From Trogon surrucura (taxonomy: Eukaryota; Chordata; Aves; Trogoniformes; Trogonidae): a stretch of 64,000 nt of DNA. The first letter of the stretch is position 1; every line of letters starts with the position of its first letter. Of this stretch, positions 46,001-54,100 are shown in pieces. Position numbers and translations under genes: made by a program. The notes under the pieces are model-generated. The model did no database searches and had not been told where the DNA came from. It was given only the letters and a program-made list of their open reading frames with translations. The stretch spans positions 140,147,845 to 140,211,844 of the forward strand of contig CM036617.1 in the NCBI GenBank assembly GCA_020746105.1. Direction: 5' to 3'.

Positions 46001-48122
46001 TTGGGCCACGAATTCCTATTGGCCCTCAACATTTCCCAGTGATAGCTGTGCACTCACCTACAGTTATTAAAAAAGGAGAGCTTTCACAGTGATACAGTGC
46101 TGCAGATCACTCACAGCAGCCTCCCAGATCACCTGTCTCCAGCTGTATCTGAGGAATGACAGCTTTACATCAGCATGCCTATATTAAATACATTTGGAAG
46201 GCATTTGACAATTTAGTTAGTAGTGAGGCTTTCCACTTGCAGGTGAAAACAGCATCTCTCCTAAGACCTCAAGCAGAATGCTTTGATGGGTGCAGGGAGT
46301 CCCCTACTAGAAAACAGTATGGAAATGTTAAACTTCTCCATAAGCTTTGAGTGGGAGAGAAACGTATAGACCATGATGAACTGCAAAGGAGGACACAGCC
46401 CGTAAATGGGGCAGGCTTCTGCTGAAGAAGGAGGTGAAAAAAACAGAAAAAACTCAGAACATAAGATGTACCTCTGATAGTGCGGTCTTACATACATGCA
46501 GCTGCCTACTTAATTTTTAGTTTTGACAGAAATGAGATTGCTATGTGGTTATTTCCCATGTTATCTATATGAAATAGAAAATTTAGTGAACTATAGCTTA
46601 GGGCTGCTGAGGAAGAAGAGTTTCTGTTTCATTAGTATTAGGTATGATTGCATAAACAGGTCTGAAATTGAAGGCTGTGCTAGGAAAGGAGTGAAATAAA
46701 GTGAAATACAGACAAAAATATCACCATCAGTTAAAGAGTAAGACAGAAAGAATATGTGTTCTTTTCAAAAAGTTGAAATTAGTGTCTTCCACTTTTTTTC
46801 CAATTCTTCAGAAATGAATCTAACAGGGAGTGAATTTTTTCTGCTTAACAAAAGTATAGAACATTGATGCTTCTCTAAAGTGCAGCATTTGCAATGCCAT
46901 CATCATTGCTGAAACATAACCTTAATGATAATTTAAACCCCTGTTACAGGTCTTTCTGCTGCTCTTGAACCTCATCTATTTTCAGGAGCAATCTGCTCAT
47001 CTTTGACACCCCAAAATGGCAGAAATCAATGTGTCATTATGCTGTAAGAACAACTGAAAACCAAAGTCTTGAACTTGATAAGAAAACTATAACCTTCCTT
47101 TATGTTCACAACTTTGCCTTCCACAAAATGTAATTTAAAGAGAGAATATAAGAACTTTATCTCGGAAATACTCCTTCCTCCAGGCAGACTTACTCACAGA
47201 TCTTCCACTAGATTCTGCCACTAAGAAAATACTAGGAAAAAAATAACAGAATAATAAGAAGACCCAGCGTTGACTTCAATGCTAGAAAATTGTTCACACA
47301 TGAGAAATAGATGGCTAATGGTCACATCAAGAGAAATACAATTACATTTGATAATTATTAATCTGAAAAGCAAACCACAGAACTGCAGCAAAACACCTGC
47401 TGAAAATTACATCCAAAATTTTTGAGAAAGAAGGTTGAAATGGACAATAAAGTGTATGGTTAGAGAAATACTGATGGATATTCAGAAAAGAAAATACAGT
47501 TTGAAATGACTTGTAAAATCTGTGAGTGTAACTCTCCTTTCATTCCTACCCAGCCAATCTTGCCTCAGTCTGGCACCTGGGTTAGTTGTGCCAAAACTTT
47601 ACACCCGGATACACAGCGATAAGGCAAGTAAACTCGGAAAGGAATGTTTGAGGCTAAAACTTGAACAGAAAGGCTAATGCTTCCACCACTTCTATTAATT
47701 ACAGAATTGCAGATTTTCACTTCTGTGATTTGTGATACATCTCACAAAGCATAAATTATTTACATTTCACAGTACATACTTTGTCCTTCCACAATGAATC
47801 TACAAGATTTTTTTATCGCTTTTCACTGTCCTAACAGTATGGCCCCAGAAGAAAACTGATTTATCTGGGTTTTTTTTCACTAATTGGAGAAAACCCCAAT
47901 TCTGCTGTTCTGCTCACTGAGGGCGAGTCTTTATTCAGCAAAACGAGCGCGCTGACCTAATAACACATAGCAACAGAGTAGAATACATAGAAAATTACCC
48001 AAAATCCCCTTTGGAACTTTATTTTGTACCTGAGGTAGCACTGCTGGTCCTTGTCCTGCCAACCTCTGCAAGGAGCTGACCTGAGGAACCTTAATGGGCA
48101 CTGCAGTGATAGTTCCCAAAGT
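6802..48122 (-). CDS. PHF21B: PHF21B, PHD finger protein 21B, 11 coding exons, 5' end missing
   Basis: Predicted chromatin-reader protein, paralogue of BHC80/PHF21A, the histone-H3 reader of the LSD1-CoREST complex. PHF21B itself is less well characterised and is expected in the nucleus. The coding exons, 5' to 3' on the minus strand, are 48122-48030, 34566-34216, 32255-32133, 26757-26706, 19522-19446, 16718-16664, 13149-13127, 11790-11632, 10602-10527, 9442-9339 and 7026-6802. They total 1,338 nt (445 residues plus TGA) with matching phases and GT/AG borders throughout. The order of parts is: Q/P/S/T-rich region (residues 1-148 of this partial product), Lys-rich segment (about 149-189), a helix-like stretch and a basic KRQERKRR patch (about 190-232), PHD finger C4HC3 (267-308), coiled coil (about 338-410) and a short Thr-rich tail. 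Identification rests on recalled family sequences, with near-identical segments in every exon. PHF21A is excluded because there is no AT-hook exon and the PHD wording (CTACKRG, LQPCGTC) is that of 21B. The first coding exon was not found. Confidence 0.93.
7027..9338 (-). other. PHF21B intron between exons 9339-9442 and 6802-7026
   Basis: Intron of 2,312 bases with donor GTAGGA and acceptor TTTGACAG. I see no RNA gene or recognisable repeat in it. Confidence 0.85.
9339..9442 (-). CDS. PHF21B: PHF21B exon, first half of the coiled coil (104 nt)
   Basis: After completing a Val codon it reads [16 protein letters not shown], then [18 protein letters not shown]. The heptad-like spacing of Leu with many Glu, Lys and Arg indicates a coiled coil, the family's leucine-zipper-like dimerisation segment. 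The acceptor is TTGTTCTGCAG and the donor AAG|GTAGGA. It enters in phase 1 and leaves in phase 0. With the 76-nt exon before it, it forms a 180-nt in-frame pair. Confidence 0.93.
9443..10526 (-). other. PHF21B intron with a CR1 3' end
   Basis: Intron of 1,084 bases. It holds the CR1 fragment at 9916-10048, antisense to the gene; otherwise nothing recognisable. Confidence 0.85.
9916..10048 (+). mobile_element. CR1 LINE 3'-end fragment
   Basis: GATCTAGTTGAGAGGCATCC, a CCTGCCC.TGACAGGGAG stem-like segment, GGTCCCTTCCAGCCTAGGCC and a short ATTCTATG-type 3' repeat are shared almost base for base with the end of the CR1 at 26259-26364. It is the same subfamily and orientation. The GATCTAGTTGAGAGG start is duplicated in tandem (9916 and 9939). 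Non-coding 3' UTR only. Confidence 0.9.
10527..10602 (-). CDS. PHF21B: PHF21B exon, post-PHD segment (76 nt)
   Basis: Codes [20 protein letters not shown] followed by VTHKT and one base of a Val codon. The motif [12 protein letters not shown] is conserved between PHF21A ([12 protein letters not shown]) and PHF21B and follows the PHD finger directly. The acceptor is GGGCTTATAG and the donor ACAG|GTAGGG. It starts in phase 0 and ends in phase 1. It is too short to stand out as an ORF and was found by joining the PHD exon to the coiled-coil exon. Confidence 0.93.
10603..11631 (-). other. PHF21B intron after the PHD exon
   Basis: Intron of 1,029 bases with donor GTAAGC and acceptor CTTATAG. No repeat or RNA gene was recognised. 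Confidence 0.85.
11632..11790 (-). CDS. PHF21B: PHF21B exon encoding the PHD finger (53 residues)
   Basis: A complete C4HC3 zinc finger in a single exon. In the partial product the ligands are C267 and C270 (CTAC), C279 and C282 (CGTC), H287 and C290 (HLNC), and C305 and C308 (CPKC). The PHD signatures [10 protein letters not shown] and W303 before the last Cys pair are present. The finger of the paralogue BHC80 binds unmodified histone H3 Lys4. Here the acidic residues before the first Cys are kept (HHDEHC), but the residue before the third Cys is Pro rather than Met. The acceptor is CTCTTGCAG and the donor AAG|GTAAGC, both phase 0. Confidence 0.95.
11791..13126 (-). other. PHF21B intron between the microexon and the PHD exon
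   Basis: Intron of 1,336 bases with donor GTATGT and acceptor TTCTTCTCTTGCAG. A/T-rich, especially 12420-12900; nothing recognised. Confidence 0.85.
13127..13149 (-). CDS. PHF21B: PHF21B microexon, 23 nt (ANEDPFWK)
   Basis: Completes the split Ala codon and adds NEDPFWK, joining directly to N-E-I-H-H-D of the PHD exon. Both family context (ANEDP-WKNEI in mammals, as recalled) and phase agree. The acceptor is CCTTCTTTCATATGCTAG (AG at 13151-13150) and the donor AAG|GTATGT (GT at 13126-13125). The length of 23 nt is not a multiple of three, so skipping this exon alone would shift the frame before the PHD finger. A TGC lies 5-7 bases upstream of the exon and a second, in CTCTGCCC, about 20 bases upstream. 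Confidence 0.85.
13150..16663 (-). other. PHF21B intron upstream of the microexon
   Basis: Intron of 3,514 bases with donor GTAAGC and acceptor ATATGCTAG. It contains the MITE-like palindrome at 13499-13612. The rest shows nothing I can name. Confidence 0.85.
13499..13612. mobile_element. Degenerate palindromic MITE-like element
   Basis: The left arm GGCCCTGAACCAGCAAGGCA continues to CACTTAAGCAGGCGCTTAACTTTGAGCATG. The right arm contains ACACATGCTTAAACGTTCAGC and ends TTCATGGCC, roughly its reverse complement. The middle (GCCACTGACTTACTG) recalls the CCCATTGACTTCAATGGG core of an old element common in turtle, crocodile and bird genomes. I recognise the pattern but not a definite family name; the copy is strongly diverged. 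Confidence 0.55.
16664..16718 (-). CDS. PHF21B: PHF21B exon, [14 protein letters not shown] segment (55 nt)
   Basis: Codes [18 protein letters not shown] plus the first base of an Ala codon. The acceptor is TTCTCTTGTAG and the donor AGAG|GTAAGC. It starts in phase 0 and ends in phase 1. It was found by looking for the family segment between the basic region and the PHD finger, and it matches nearly residue for residue. Its second half becomes coding-competent only when joined to the 23-nt microexon at 13127-13149. Confidence 0.9.
16719..19445 (-). other. PHF21B intron containing a two-strand ORF block
   Basis: Intron of 2,727 bases with donor GTATTT and acceptor CTTGTAG. It holds the unidentified block at 18003-18688. 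The rest is A/T-rich, with a purine-rich tract at about 17598-17632. Confidence 0.85.
18003..18688 (+). pseudogene. Unidentified gene-like block, possible retrocopy
   Basis: I do not recognise this sequence. On the plus strand 18003-18347 is open for 114 codons, S/T/Q/P-rich (for example [20 protein letters not shown]), and a second frame continues at 18344-18613 for 89 codons. The minus strand is open for 208 codons across 18062-18688. The S/P/Q-rich composition, one apparent frame change and an AATAAAG at about 18609 would fit a processed retrocopy of a coding mRNA on the plus strand. No long A-tail follows, and chance is not excluded. Strand and type are tentative. Confidence 0.3.
19446..19522 (-). 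CDS. PHF21B: PHF21B exon, basic [12 protein letters not shown] segment (77 nt)
   Basis: Completes a split Glu codon, then reads [25 protein letters not shown]. The cluster KRQERKRR (about residues 211-218 of the partial product) is a strong candidate nuclear localisation signal and is shared with PHF21A. The acceptor is CATGGTTACAG and the donor GAG|GTATTT. It enters in phase 1 and leaves in phase 0, so this 77-nt exon and the preceding 52-nt exon are in frame only as a pair (129 nt). Confidence 0.92.
20657..20760 (-). mobile_element. CR1 LINE 3'-end fragment
   Basis: CATAGAGTCACAGAATG, GGGATGGAAGAGACCTTTAG, CATCAGGTCCAAACCCCCTG and CTAGATCAG follow the reverse complement of the avian CR1 3' end in order. 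It is moderately diverged. Sense orientation relative to PHF21B. Confidence 0.75.
24436..24505 (-). mobile_element. CR1 LINE fragment, diverged
   Basis: ACCAGGTTGCTCAAGGCCTC, ATCCAACCTGACCTCGAACA and TCTCCAGGGAGTGGGCATCC match the reverse complement of CR1 upstream of its 3' end. Ends are approximate. It lies about 450 bases from a second CR1 in the opposite orientation. Confidence 0.75.
24955..26364 (+). mobile_element. CR1 LINE, 5'-truncated, with reverse-transcriptase region and complete 3' end
   Basis: Homology begins near 24960 in the [10 protein letters not shown] segment of the reverse transcriptase and runs to the 3' UTR with ATTCTATG repeats ending near 26364. The endonuclease and the N-terminal part are absent, as in most CR1 insertions, which are truncated at the 5' end by incomplete reverse transcription. 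It lies in a PHF21B intron, antisense to the gene. Confidence 0.95.
24960..26261 (+). CDS. CR1 ORF2 fragment: reverse transcriptase and C-terminal region
   Basis: Open from 24960 (just after an in-frame TAG at 24957-24959) to TAG at 26259-26261, 433 codons without a stop or frameshift. Counting from the GTG at 25011, motif A is [13 protein letters not shown] with Asp at 64 and 70, motif B is GVPQGSVLG at about 120-128, and motif C is FADD at 150-153. The C-terminal part has [12 protein letters not shown] and [13 protein letters not shown], typical of CR1. A full CR1 ORF2 also has an endonuclease, missing here, so no start codon of its own is expected and the fragment is unlikely to be expressed as a functional protein. 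The intact frame suggests a fairly recent insertion. Confidence 0.9.
   Translation, partial: KGTKDNPGNYRPVSLTSVPGKIMEQILLVAVLRHIKNNQVVGDSQHGFTRGKSCLTNLVAFYDKATALVDTGKATDVIFLDLCKVFDTVPHNILVSKMERHGFDRWTTRWIKNWLDGRTQRVVVNGSMSTWRPVTSGVPQGSVLGPVLFSIFVSDMDNGIECTLSKFADDTKPCGAVDSLEGRDAIQRDLDWLEKWTSANCMSFSKSKCRVLHLGRAGPRHKYKLGTEWVESSPEEKDLGALIDKKLNMSRQCAHAAQKANRILGCIRRSVASRSREVILPLYSALVRPHLEYCIQFWCPHHKRDIELLERVQRRATKMIQGLEHLCNEDRLRELGLFTLEKRRLQGDLTAAFQYLKGSYRKAGEGLFTRVSTDRTRGNGFKLKENRFRLDLRKKFFSMRVARLWNRLPREVVAAPSLEVFKAKLDKALSSQI
26706..26757 (-). CDS. PHF21B: PHF21B exon, [17 protein letters not shown] (52 nt)
   Basis: A short exon coding for 17 residues plus one base: [17 protein letters not shown]. 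The acceptor is TTTCCTTAG and the donor GAAG|GTAAGA. It starts in phase 0 and ends in phase 1. The sequence looks like an amphipathic helix and is very similar in both members of the PHF21 family. It sits about 345 bases downstream, in transcript terms, of the 3' end of a CR1 insertion lying antisense on the other side of the exon (24955-26364). Confidence 0.9.
29480..29500. repeat. Poly(A) run, 21 bases, followed by A/C-rich sequence
   Basis: A21 followed by CGAACAACCCAAAC and A9, forming a simple A-rich stretch up to about 29560. It marks the left edge of the GC-rich block. Confidence 0.85.
29560..30003. other. GC-rich block of unknown origin
   Basis: About 440 bases clearly richer in G+C than the A/T-rich intron around it, bounded by an A-rich stretch on the left and a CR1 3' end on the right. 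Frames are open on both strands (minus 29475-30170, plus 29573-29986), as expected in GC-rich DNA; none gives a recognisable protein. It could be part of an unrecognised retroelement. Confidence 0.5.
30004..30270 (-). mobile_element. CR1 LINE fragment: C-terminal coding part and 3' end
   Basis: On the minus strand the sequence codes [20 protein letters not shown] and [20 protein letters not shown], the C-terminal CR1 signature, also present in the copy ending at 26261. It continues into GTTGAGGCTGG read in reverse and the CACAGAATCACAGAATTG terminus. It belongs to a different, older subfamily than the 24955-26364 copy. Sense orientation relative to PHF21B. Confidence 0.88.
32093..32126 (-). 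promoter_or_regulatory. U-rich tract directly after a weak 5' splice site
   Basis: On the transcript the donor GAG|GTGATA is followed at once by T6 C T9 C T15-type sequence, 34 bases almost all T. Such tracts next to weak donors are known targets of TIA1/TIAL1, which recruit U1 snRNP. The role here is inferred from position only. Confidence 0.4.
32133..32255 (-). CDS. PHF21B: PHF21B exon, VIIIQPQ to lysine-rich segment (41 residues)
   Basis: Reads [14 protein letters not shown], then a charged stretch [13 protein letters not shown], a KKKK cluster at about residues 181-184 of the partial product, and ends EENPE. The acceptor is CATTACCTTTTAG and the donor GAG|GTGATA, both phase 0. The donor is weak and is followed at once by a long T-rich tract on the transcript strand. 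The lysine cluster may act in nuclear import or DNA contact; that is inference. An in-frame TAG (32256-32258) directly upstream prevents any coding extension at this acceptor. Confidence 0.9.
32256..34215 (-). other. PHF21B intron with LTR fragment
   Basis: Intron of 1,960 bases with donor GTAGGT and acceptor CCTTTTAG. It contains the ERVL-like fragment at 33222-33345. No extra coding exon was found in it. Confidence 0.85.
33222..33345 (+). mobile_element. ERVL-like LTR fragment of avian type
   Basis: TAGTGGTTTGACCCTGGCTG, GCAGCCAGGTGCCCACCACA, GCCACTCTATCACTTCCC and AAAATGTAACAAAGGGC..TGGTTTGAGAT follow, in order, the start of a widespread avian endogenous-retrovirus LTR. Only the LTR start is present; no internal coding sequence was seen. 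The name is from memory of the pattern. Confidence 0.6.
34216..34566 (-). CDS. PHF21B: PHF21B exon, proline/serine/threonine-rich region (117 residues)
   Basis: The longest coding exon. It begins [12 protein letters not shown], continues through [23 protein letters not shown] and a run of [17 protein letters not shown], and ends [13 protein letters not shown]. The composition (P, S, T, Q, few charged residues) suggests an intrinsically disordered linker. The acceptor is CTGTTTGTAG (AG at 34568-34567) and the donor AAG|GTAGGT (GT at 34215-34214). Both ends are phase 0, so this exon could be skipped without changing the frame. The full 117 codons are open. Confidence 0.92.
34567..48029 (-). other. 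PHF21B intron of 13.5 kb
   Basis: Donor GTACAA and acceptor TTTGTAG. The flanking exons join without a gap relative to the known family sequence (AVLPQ to VRPKTL), so no constitutive exon is expected inside. About 36420-37150 is very A/T-rich with many TATA-like steps. Poly(A) runs occur at about 39028-39045 and 39659-39673. No interspersed repeat or RNA gene was recognised in the rest. Confidence 0.8.
48030..48122 (-). CDS. PHF21B: PHF21B exon, probably the second coding exon (31 residues)
   Basis: Reads [17 protein letters not shown] and continues to AVLPQ, the conserved segment after the start of PHF21B. The acceptor is TTCTTCCAACAG at 48123 and the donor CAG|GTACAA at 48029. Both borders are phase 0. 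No catalytic or binding motif is visible; the segment is rich in hydrophobic residues and glutamine. The reading frame runs through the donor into the intron (VQNKVPKG), so the exon end was set by the GT and by how well it joins exon 34566-34216. Confidence 0.9.
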
Positions 48123-51100
48123 CTGTTGGAAGAAAAAACAGTTGAACACAGGTTAAAGCACTTATAGCTTCCCCAGATAGAATCTGTCCAAAACAGCAGT
48201 TCCTCTTCCAGCTCTTTGTTTGTCTCTTCCTGACTCATGACAGAGGGGTATAATAGACCGGAGAGTCAAAGTTCCCTCTCCTGTCCAAAGAGTCAGAGAC
48301 TCTTCCTTCTCCTTAACCAGCTCTACAAAGCACTGTTAACTAAAGCCTATTGTCTCCTTAGAGCATTTTGTAATTCTGAGTGCAAAGGAAACAACTCATT
48401 GTTGTGAAGTTTTTTTGATACACAAAGAAAATACAAGTGTGCTGCCATGGCTGAAGGCTCTCTAGGCACTAGCTTGTTTTAAACAGAGAGCTGAAGAACA
48501 GTGAAACTCCAAAACGTGCATCGGTAAGATGATGTATTTCATGGTAGCCAGGGTCACAAGAGTTCACTGTGTCTTAGTACATAGTAAATAATGAATTATT
48601 AAAACTGAAAGCTACCTATAAATCTACTACAGCACACTAACATAACATTCAGGTAAGATGACATCCATTTGGATCAACACAGGAGCTACTACTATTGACA
48701 TTTATTTTCTCTACTCACCCTTCTCTCAGTTGTATAACAATTTTATTCAAAGTTTATTTAAAATATTTGAGGTAGCTCCTTCTATGTGTAAATATATTGC
48801 TGTATTTTACATAAAGTTTACTTTGTAGAAGAAGAAAAGATGTAACTGAATAGTATCTTTAACCCTTATGAATACAGTCAGATACCTAGAGAAAGAAAAA
48901 TACGGATTTGTAATACAGAGGCAAGAACATACAAGTTTCTAGCCCCCAAAATCTGTGTCTCTTTAGTCCCAATCCTTTTCGGACTTTTCCTCTATCTGTA
49001 ATGATACAGATATCTATAAATGTATATATGTGAGTTCCATTATGGATGGTCTGAATGGCACCTCTTTTTCAAGCCTCACCCACAGTGGATCCTAAAATAT
49101 CGGATCTGAGATGTTCTAAATAACATCCTTTATTTTCTCCGTAAAAAAAAAAGTAAAGACAGCTTATAAATTTAAGATTGGGCCATAGGTCTAAAGAACA
49201 TTGCTAACTTTTCCCCTTCGGCCTCTTTCATTCCTTCACTCTTGCATACAGTTCATATTTTGGTTAATTGGCCAATATCCTTAAAATAAGGCTTTATAAC
49301 TTCTATCTAAAGTTTTTTAATCACTGTTGGGATCACATGGCACTATAAGCAAGCAGATGACTGTCATTATAACAGCAAGAGACACTTAGTCACTGATCAC
49401 AAAAACTTATCAGGCTGCTAGAAATGGATAATAAGGAAAGAAAAACAGATTCAACTGAATTTCTCTAAATTTAACTCCCCTCAAAGAAGAAGTATTGGAT
49501 AACAGCCAGTAAGATAAAGTATGTTAATATTACCCCAATCTGGTAATGAAATTTGTCAATAAAAAGGAAACTACCATGTAATCAGCTCAAGGAAAGTAAA
49601 GCTGTGTCAGGTCCTTGCCAATATGTTCTCCTCAGACCTCAGTAACTGAGTGGTAAAACTGTCTGTTTCATTCTACCCAGTGTTTGATAAGAATACCATG
49701 CATTTTCATGCAGAATATTTTTAATAAACTTATCCCACAGAGCTTTTATTTTTAGACTCTGCTACTCCTCTTGGAGACATTTGGGGGTGTTATGTTATAT
49801 ATTCAACAAAGATTAAAATTTGCATAAGATTTGCCCGAGTTAAACAACAAGGAGAGGTGTACAGTTATAAACACGTACTCGTGGATTATCAGTACGCTGG
49901 ATTATCCATCGAAAAACACTTTCCATTAAAATTCTGTCTTGAGCCAAGGGCAGAGTTGTGGAGGGTGCAGCATTTCTACCCATGGATGCCAGAATAACTA
50001 AGTTATACCCTCCTGCAGAACTCAAGGTATTGGTAGCAGAGTGAGGAAGAGAACGGGATATTTCCACCACAGTTATGGCTATAAAATGACACATGGGAAG
50101 GATACTTATGAACTACCTCAGTGAATGACTCCTTTGCCCTGTCTACCGTATCACAGCCTCACATAGTGAGAAGGACAACATAATGAATTCCTGCAGTCTG
50201 GAGAGAAGGAGAACGTGAGCTGCCACCTGCTGCTGTTGCCACTTATTAGACATAACACAACTTCCTGCTTTATATTAGCATGAACTAAAATTAATTCAGG
50301 CACGTAATTTTGCTTTTTAAGGTGAATACCAAAATGAACTTTCCAACCTACACTAGAGGAACTCCAAGTTCCTCACAAGTATGATCTATATTTTCTTTCC
50401 ATACCAACACTGTTTATAAATAGAATGAGATTTTTTTTGCAATACAGTGAAGTCTGAGCTTTCCCTGGAAACACCAGGAGCACCACATACCTTGGGCTGC
50501 CCATACACCCTCCCTAGAAAGCTAAACCAAGAAGTTCTTCCTTCTGGAAGGATGTGCTTAAAGAAAGTGTGGCTGCATCTCTCATCACTTCTATACATAT
50601 GTTACCTTTGACCTTGAAAACACGCATTCTGATATTCCTATTCCCACAGATACATGTGGATTTGCAAGGATTTTCAAACTGGCCAACAGAATGCCACATA
50701 TTAAAATAGGAAGTGCCAACACTGACTGAAATTGGGAATTGACTATAAAGATAGGAATCAAATTAAGAGGACGCACAAAACCACCATGTCTAAGCAACAA
50801 ATGTATTTTCTTATACTACTTCAAATATCAATCACAAGGAAAAACAATAAACCATTTCTGCCTGAAACAGATACCTCTGGCCTGTAAGCAAGGGGCTCAT
50901 CCCAGCCTCTGGGTGCATAGCTGGGCCAATTCTAGTTTATGTTTCAAAACACTGAACAATTGAGCCAAAAGGAATGGAAAAGGGAGAAGAAACAAACACC
51001 ATAAAACTGCTCTGCGATGTTCTCTTAAGCTCACTTGAAGACAAAGCCAGGACGTAATTGGCTGAAGGTATCAGAGAACTGAACTATCATTAGTTCTGTC

Positions 51101-54100
51101 ATCTGCACTCTCAAAAAAACCCATGAGATTTATTTCCCTGAAGTAGGAGTTCTGCAGCCATCTCCAGAGAACAAAAACAAATTATGGCATTGTTACAAAA
51201 TTTTTGGTGACAAAGATCCAGCCTCCTGTTTACAAATGGTTTTATAGTAAGGAACTGTTGCTTAATATTCAAGGAAACAATCTCAGTATAAAAATCATAC
51301 AGCCAAGGGAAAATTCAAAACTTTAATCTTGTATTGATGTTAGCACTATATTATGTTAAGATAGAGAGATATATAAGAATCTATTTGACATTTCACTTTT
51401 TACATTGTTTTGTTATTGCTTCCCAGCTTGGGCAATAAATAGTTCAAGTTGTTGCATGAGCAGAATTCAGTGACAGAAACCCCTGTAATACATTCCATCT
51501 GTTTTCTTAGGGTACTTCATCTAGGTCAGTATTATTGTCTCTGTTTTAGTGATGAAAAAAATCAAAATTTGGACATAAATTAATGTTGTCAGGGCTAGAC
51601 TTCTGTGCAGGTGGAAATTCAAGCCAGACTTCCAGTGTCTCATCCATGTAGAGTCACATGTGAGTCATCTAATTTTTAGGTCAGATTTAAATGATCTAAC
51701 CAGGACGTCTCCATGATGACGAGCAAAAGACATGAAGCATAAAATCGACTGAATCGCAGCTGCAGTCTCTGCAATGAAGGAGGTTCAGGTGTTAGAATGG
51801 ATGTTTGAGCAGTTTGGCTCTGGGTACATTTTACAGTGCATTTCAGAGCACTGTTTTGCTCTAGTTTAAGTGGTAAATAAACAAGCAGATAAAACTACTT
51901 GCCTGGCACACAAAAAAAAAAATTAAACGTGCTTATCTGCTGTTCTTGGCCAGGCAATGAGCACTGGACAAACTCCCCACGGCTCATGCTATAACAGGAC
52001 AAATACTGCTCATACTCGCCTTAATACTTCAGTTCTAGCTGGGTCCTCAGCTCAAGCCCATGGGCTGCTAGAGGTGAGCAATCAAGGTACCTCCCCCTGA
52101 CACACATACAAAGGGAAATAAACTTTTTTTCCTCCTGTTAACAGTGCCACCTATTTTCACTCAAACTGTCCAGGCTTGCCATGGTGAGACTTGTCACTCG
52201 CCAATTCCACACTATCATTTTCATCCGTGTGGGCCTTTTTTTTTTTTTTTACCCCTTCCTTTTTTTCAATTTGTCCAAAGAGCAAGCTGGTGCACATTCT
52301 TATAAACCTTTAATTAACAAGCTGAAAAGACATTTTTCTGGCAATACGTGACCTTTAAGCACTTTGTATGAATTTATCGATACCAGCAGAAACAATAATT
52401 TAAAAGGTTATTTTATGAGTGCTGAATAGTTTATGGCAGCACTTTTGTCAAGATAAATGAGTTTCTTATTTCTACATTTACAGCTCTAAGCATTTTAATA
52501 AAAAAGGTCCATAAAAGTCAAAGATAACTCCAAGTCTCTCCTCTATCTAAGTTTACTTGGGATTTTCTGGTGACTCCCTGAAACACCTTCAATGTGGATG
52601 AAGCACTGAAAGATGCAGTGATGGGAGAAAGTGAACAGACAAGTTTCAATTTGCCTCTGAAATGTCTTGATTTGTTTGTATGCGTTTAAGCCAGATTTAC
52701 TTTTTATACAGAGGATTTTTTCTTTCAAATAAAACCAAATTCAGCAGGTGTATTTCCCACTGTCTAATTCACTAATCCAGCAGCACTTACTATCCCAGTC
52801 AAGCACCTGGGAGCTCATGACCCCTTGGTAACTCCTACCTCAAGGACCAGCCCCAGCCCTAGTCTGGAAGAGGAACCTCAGCCACTGCACCACCCACTGC
52901 AGGAGTTAACAACTAATGAACACATGTGGCTGCAACACAAACCACCGCCAAATCCCTGTCTTCAGTGACCTATACAGAGCAGACAGGTATCTGGCATGTC
53001 AAGGACACCTTTTTCGCTTGAGCAATCCACAGATGCCCTTGGACAGGAACCACAGCAGGCCCACTGTGTAGGTGACCTGCAATCTCAGTTGTTGGGTAAA
53101 TGTCATCCAGTAGCTTGCTCCGAAGGGTCGCATTTTCAATTGCAAAAACAGGTGATGATATGCAAATGAAGTAATCTTTTTCAGTAGTCAGTTTACTCAT
53201 TAAAAAAATAATAATGGTAAGAATTCAATAAAAGAAAATCAACCCAAAAGCCCCTAAACAGGAGGACACAGTTAAACCAAAAGACAAAAAAAAAAAAATG
53301 CAGTTCCTCCCATGTAACCAAAAGAAAATGAAAAAATTAGAAGATATTGGCAAGTGCAGCTAAAAGAAAATCATTTTGGTCTCAGTTCTTCTATTAACAG
53401 CCAATAGCATTGTAGCTACTTGCTATATTTTTTCTTCCTATGCTTCTCCTGCATTAAATCAACATCATCCCTAAATCAAGGCTTTTATAAAACAACTGAA
53501 GGATACAAGTGTGGAGACAGTAGCATAGAAGATATAAAAAGTGAAACAAAGAAGTATGGCATAGACAGAGAATAAGAATTCAAAGGATGAAGGCTAGAGA
53601 TTGTTAGAAGACAAAAGAATGCTGAGGCAGAAACAAGGATGAGATTTACATTGTCGATGATCACACTAAGGGCCATGCACTCAGTTTCTTACTATTATGA
53701 CTTCTTTAGTCAATGCCTAAGTTTTTAAATCCATGACTTAAGCACATTTGCCATTTTAGCAAACTTCTGCATTTCAACGCTTAATGAATATGCACACATA
53801 CTCATATACACAGATATGTATCTCTTCTTCATTGAAAGATATTTACATTTTATGCAGTTTGAGGAAATATATTTGTCAGATTATTGCTATGTTTGCTTTG
53901 AATTACAAATTCCTTTCCCCCCCTCACTTGGATGTACTAACAAACACTTGAGGATCTGTTCCTACAATTCATCATCCATACAAGTTCATTGTTAAGCTTG
54001 GGTATATGAGTAGTTTAGGATTAGATCACAGACGTTAAACTGTTCGGGGACATAACTTTTGTCGCACTACAGAATTACACTAGTACAGATAAAATCACTG

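Noticed and set aside
47957-48238. Minus-strand frame starting MSQEETNKELEEELLFW just upstream of exon 48030-48122
   Set aside because: It looks like a start with a charged helix, but it runs through the exon in the wrong frame and past the acceptor, so it cannot encode the PHF21B N-terminus.
49840-50094. 84-codon minus-strand frame (ending RWIIQRTDNPRVRVY) considered as a possible upstream PHF21B exon
   Set aside because: It does not resemble the PHF21B N-terminus, and its only possible donor (GTACGT) has no matching phase evidence. A repeated GATAATCCA may point to an old DNA transposon but is too weak to call.
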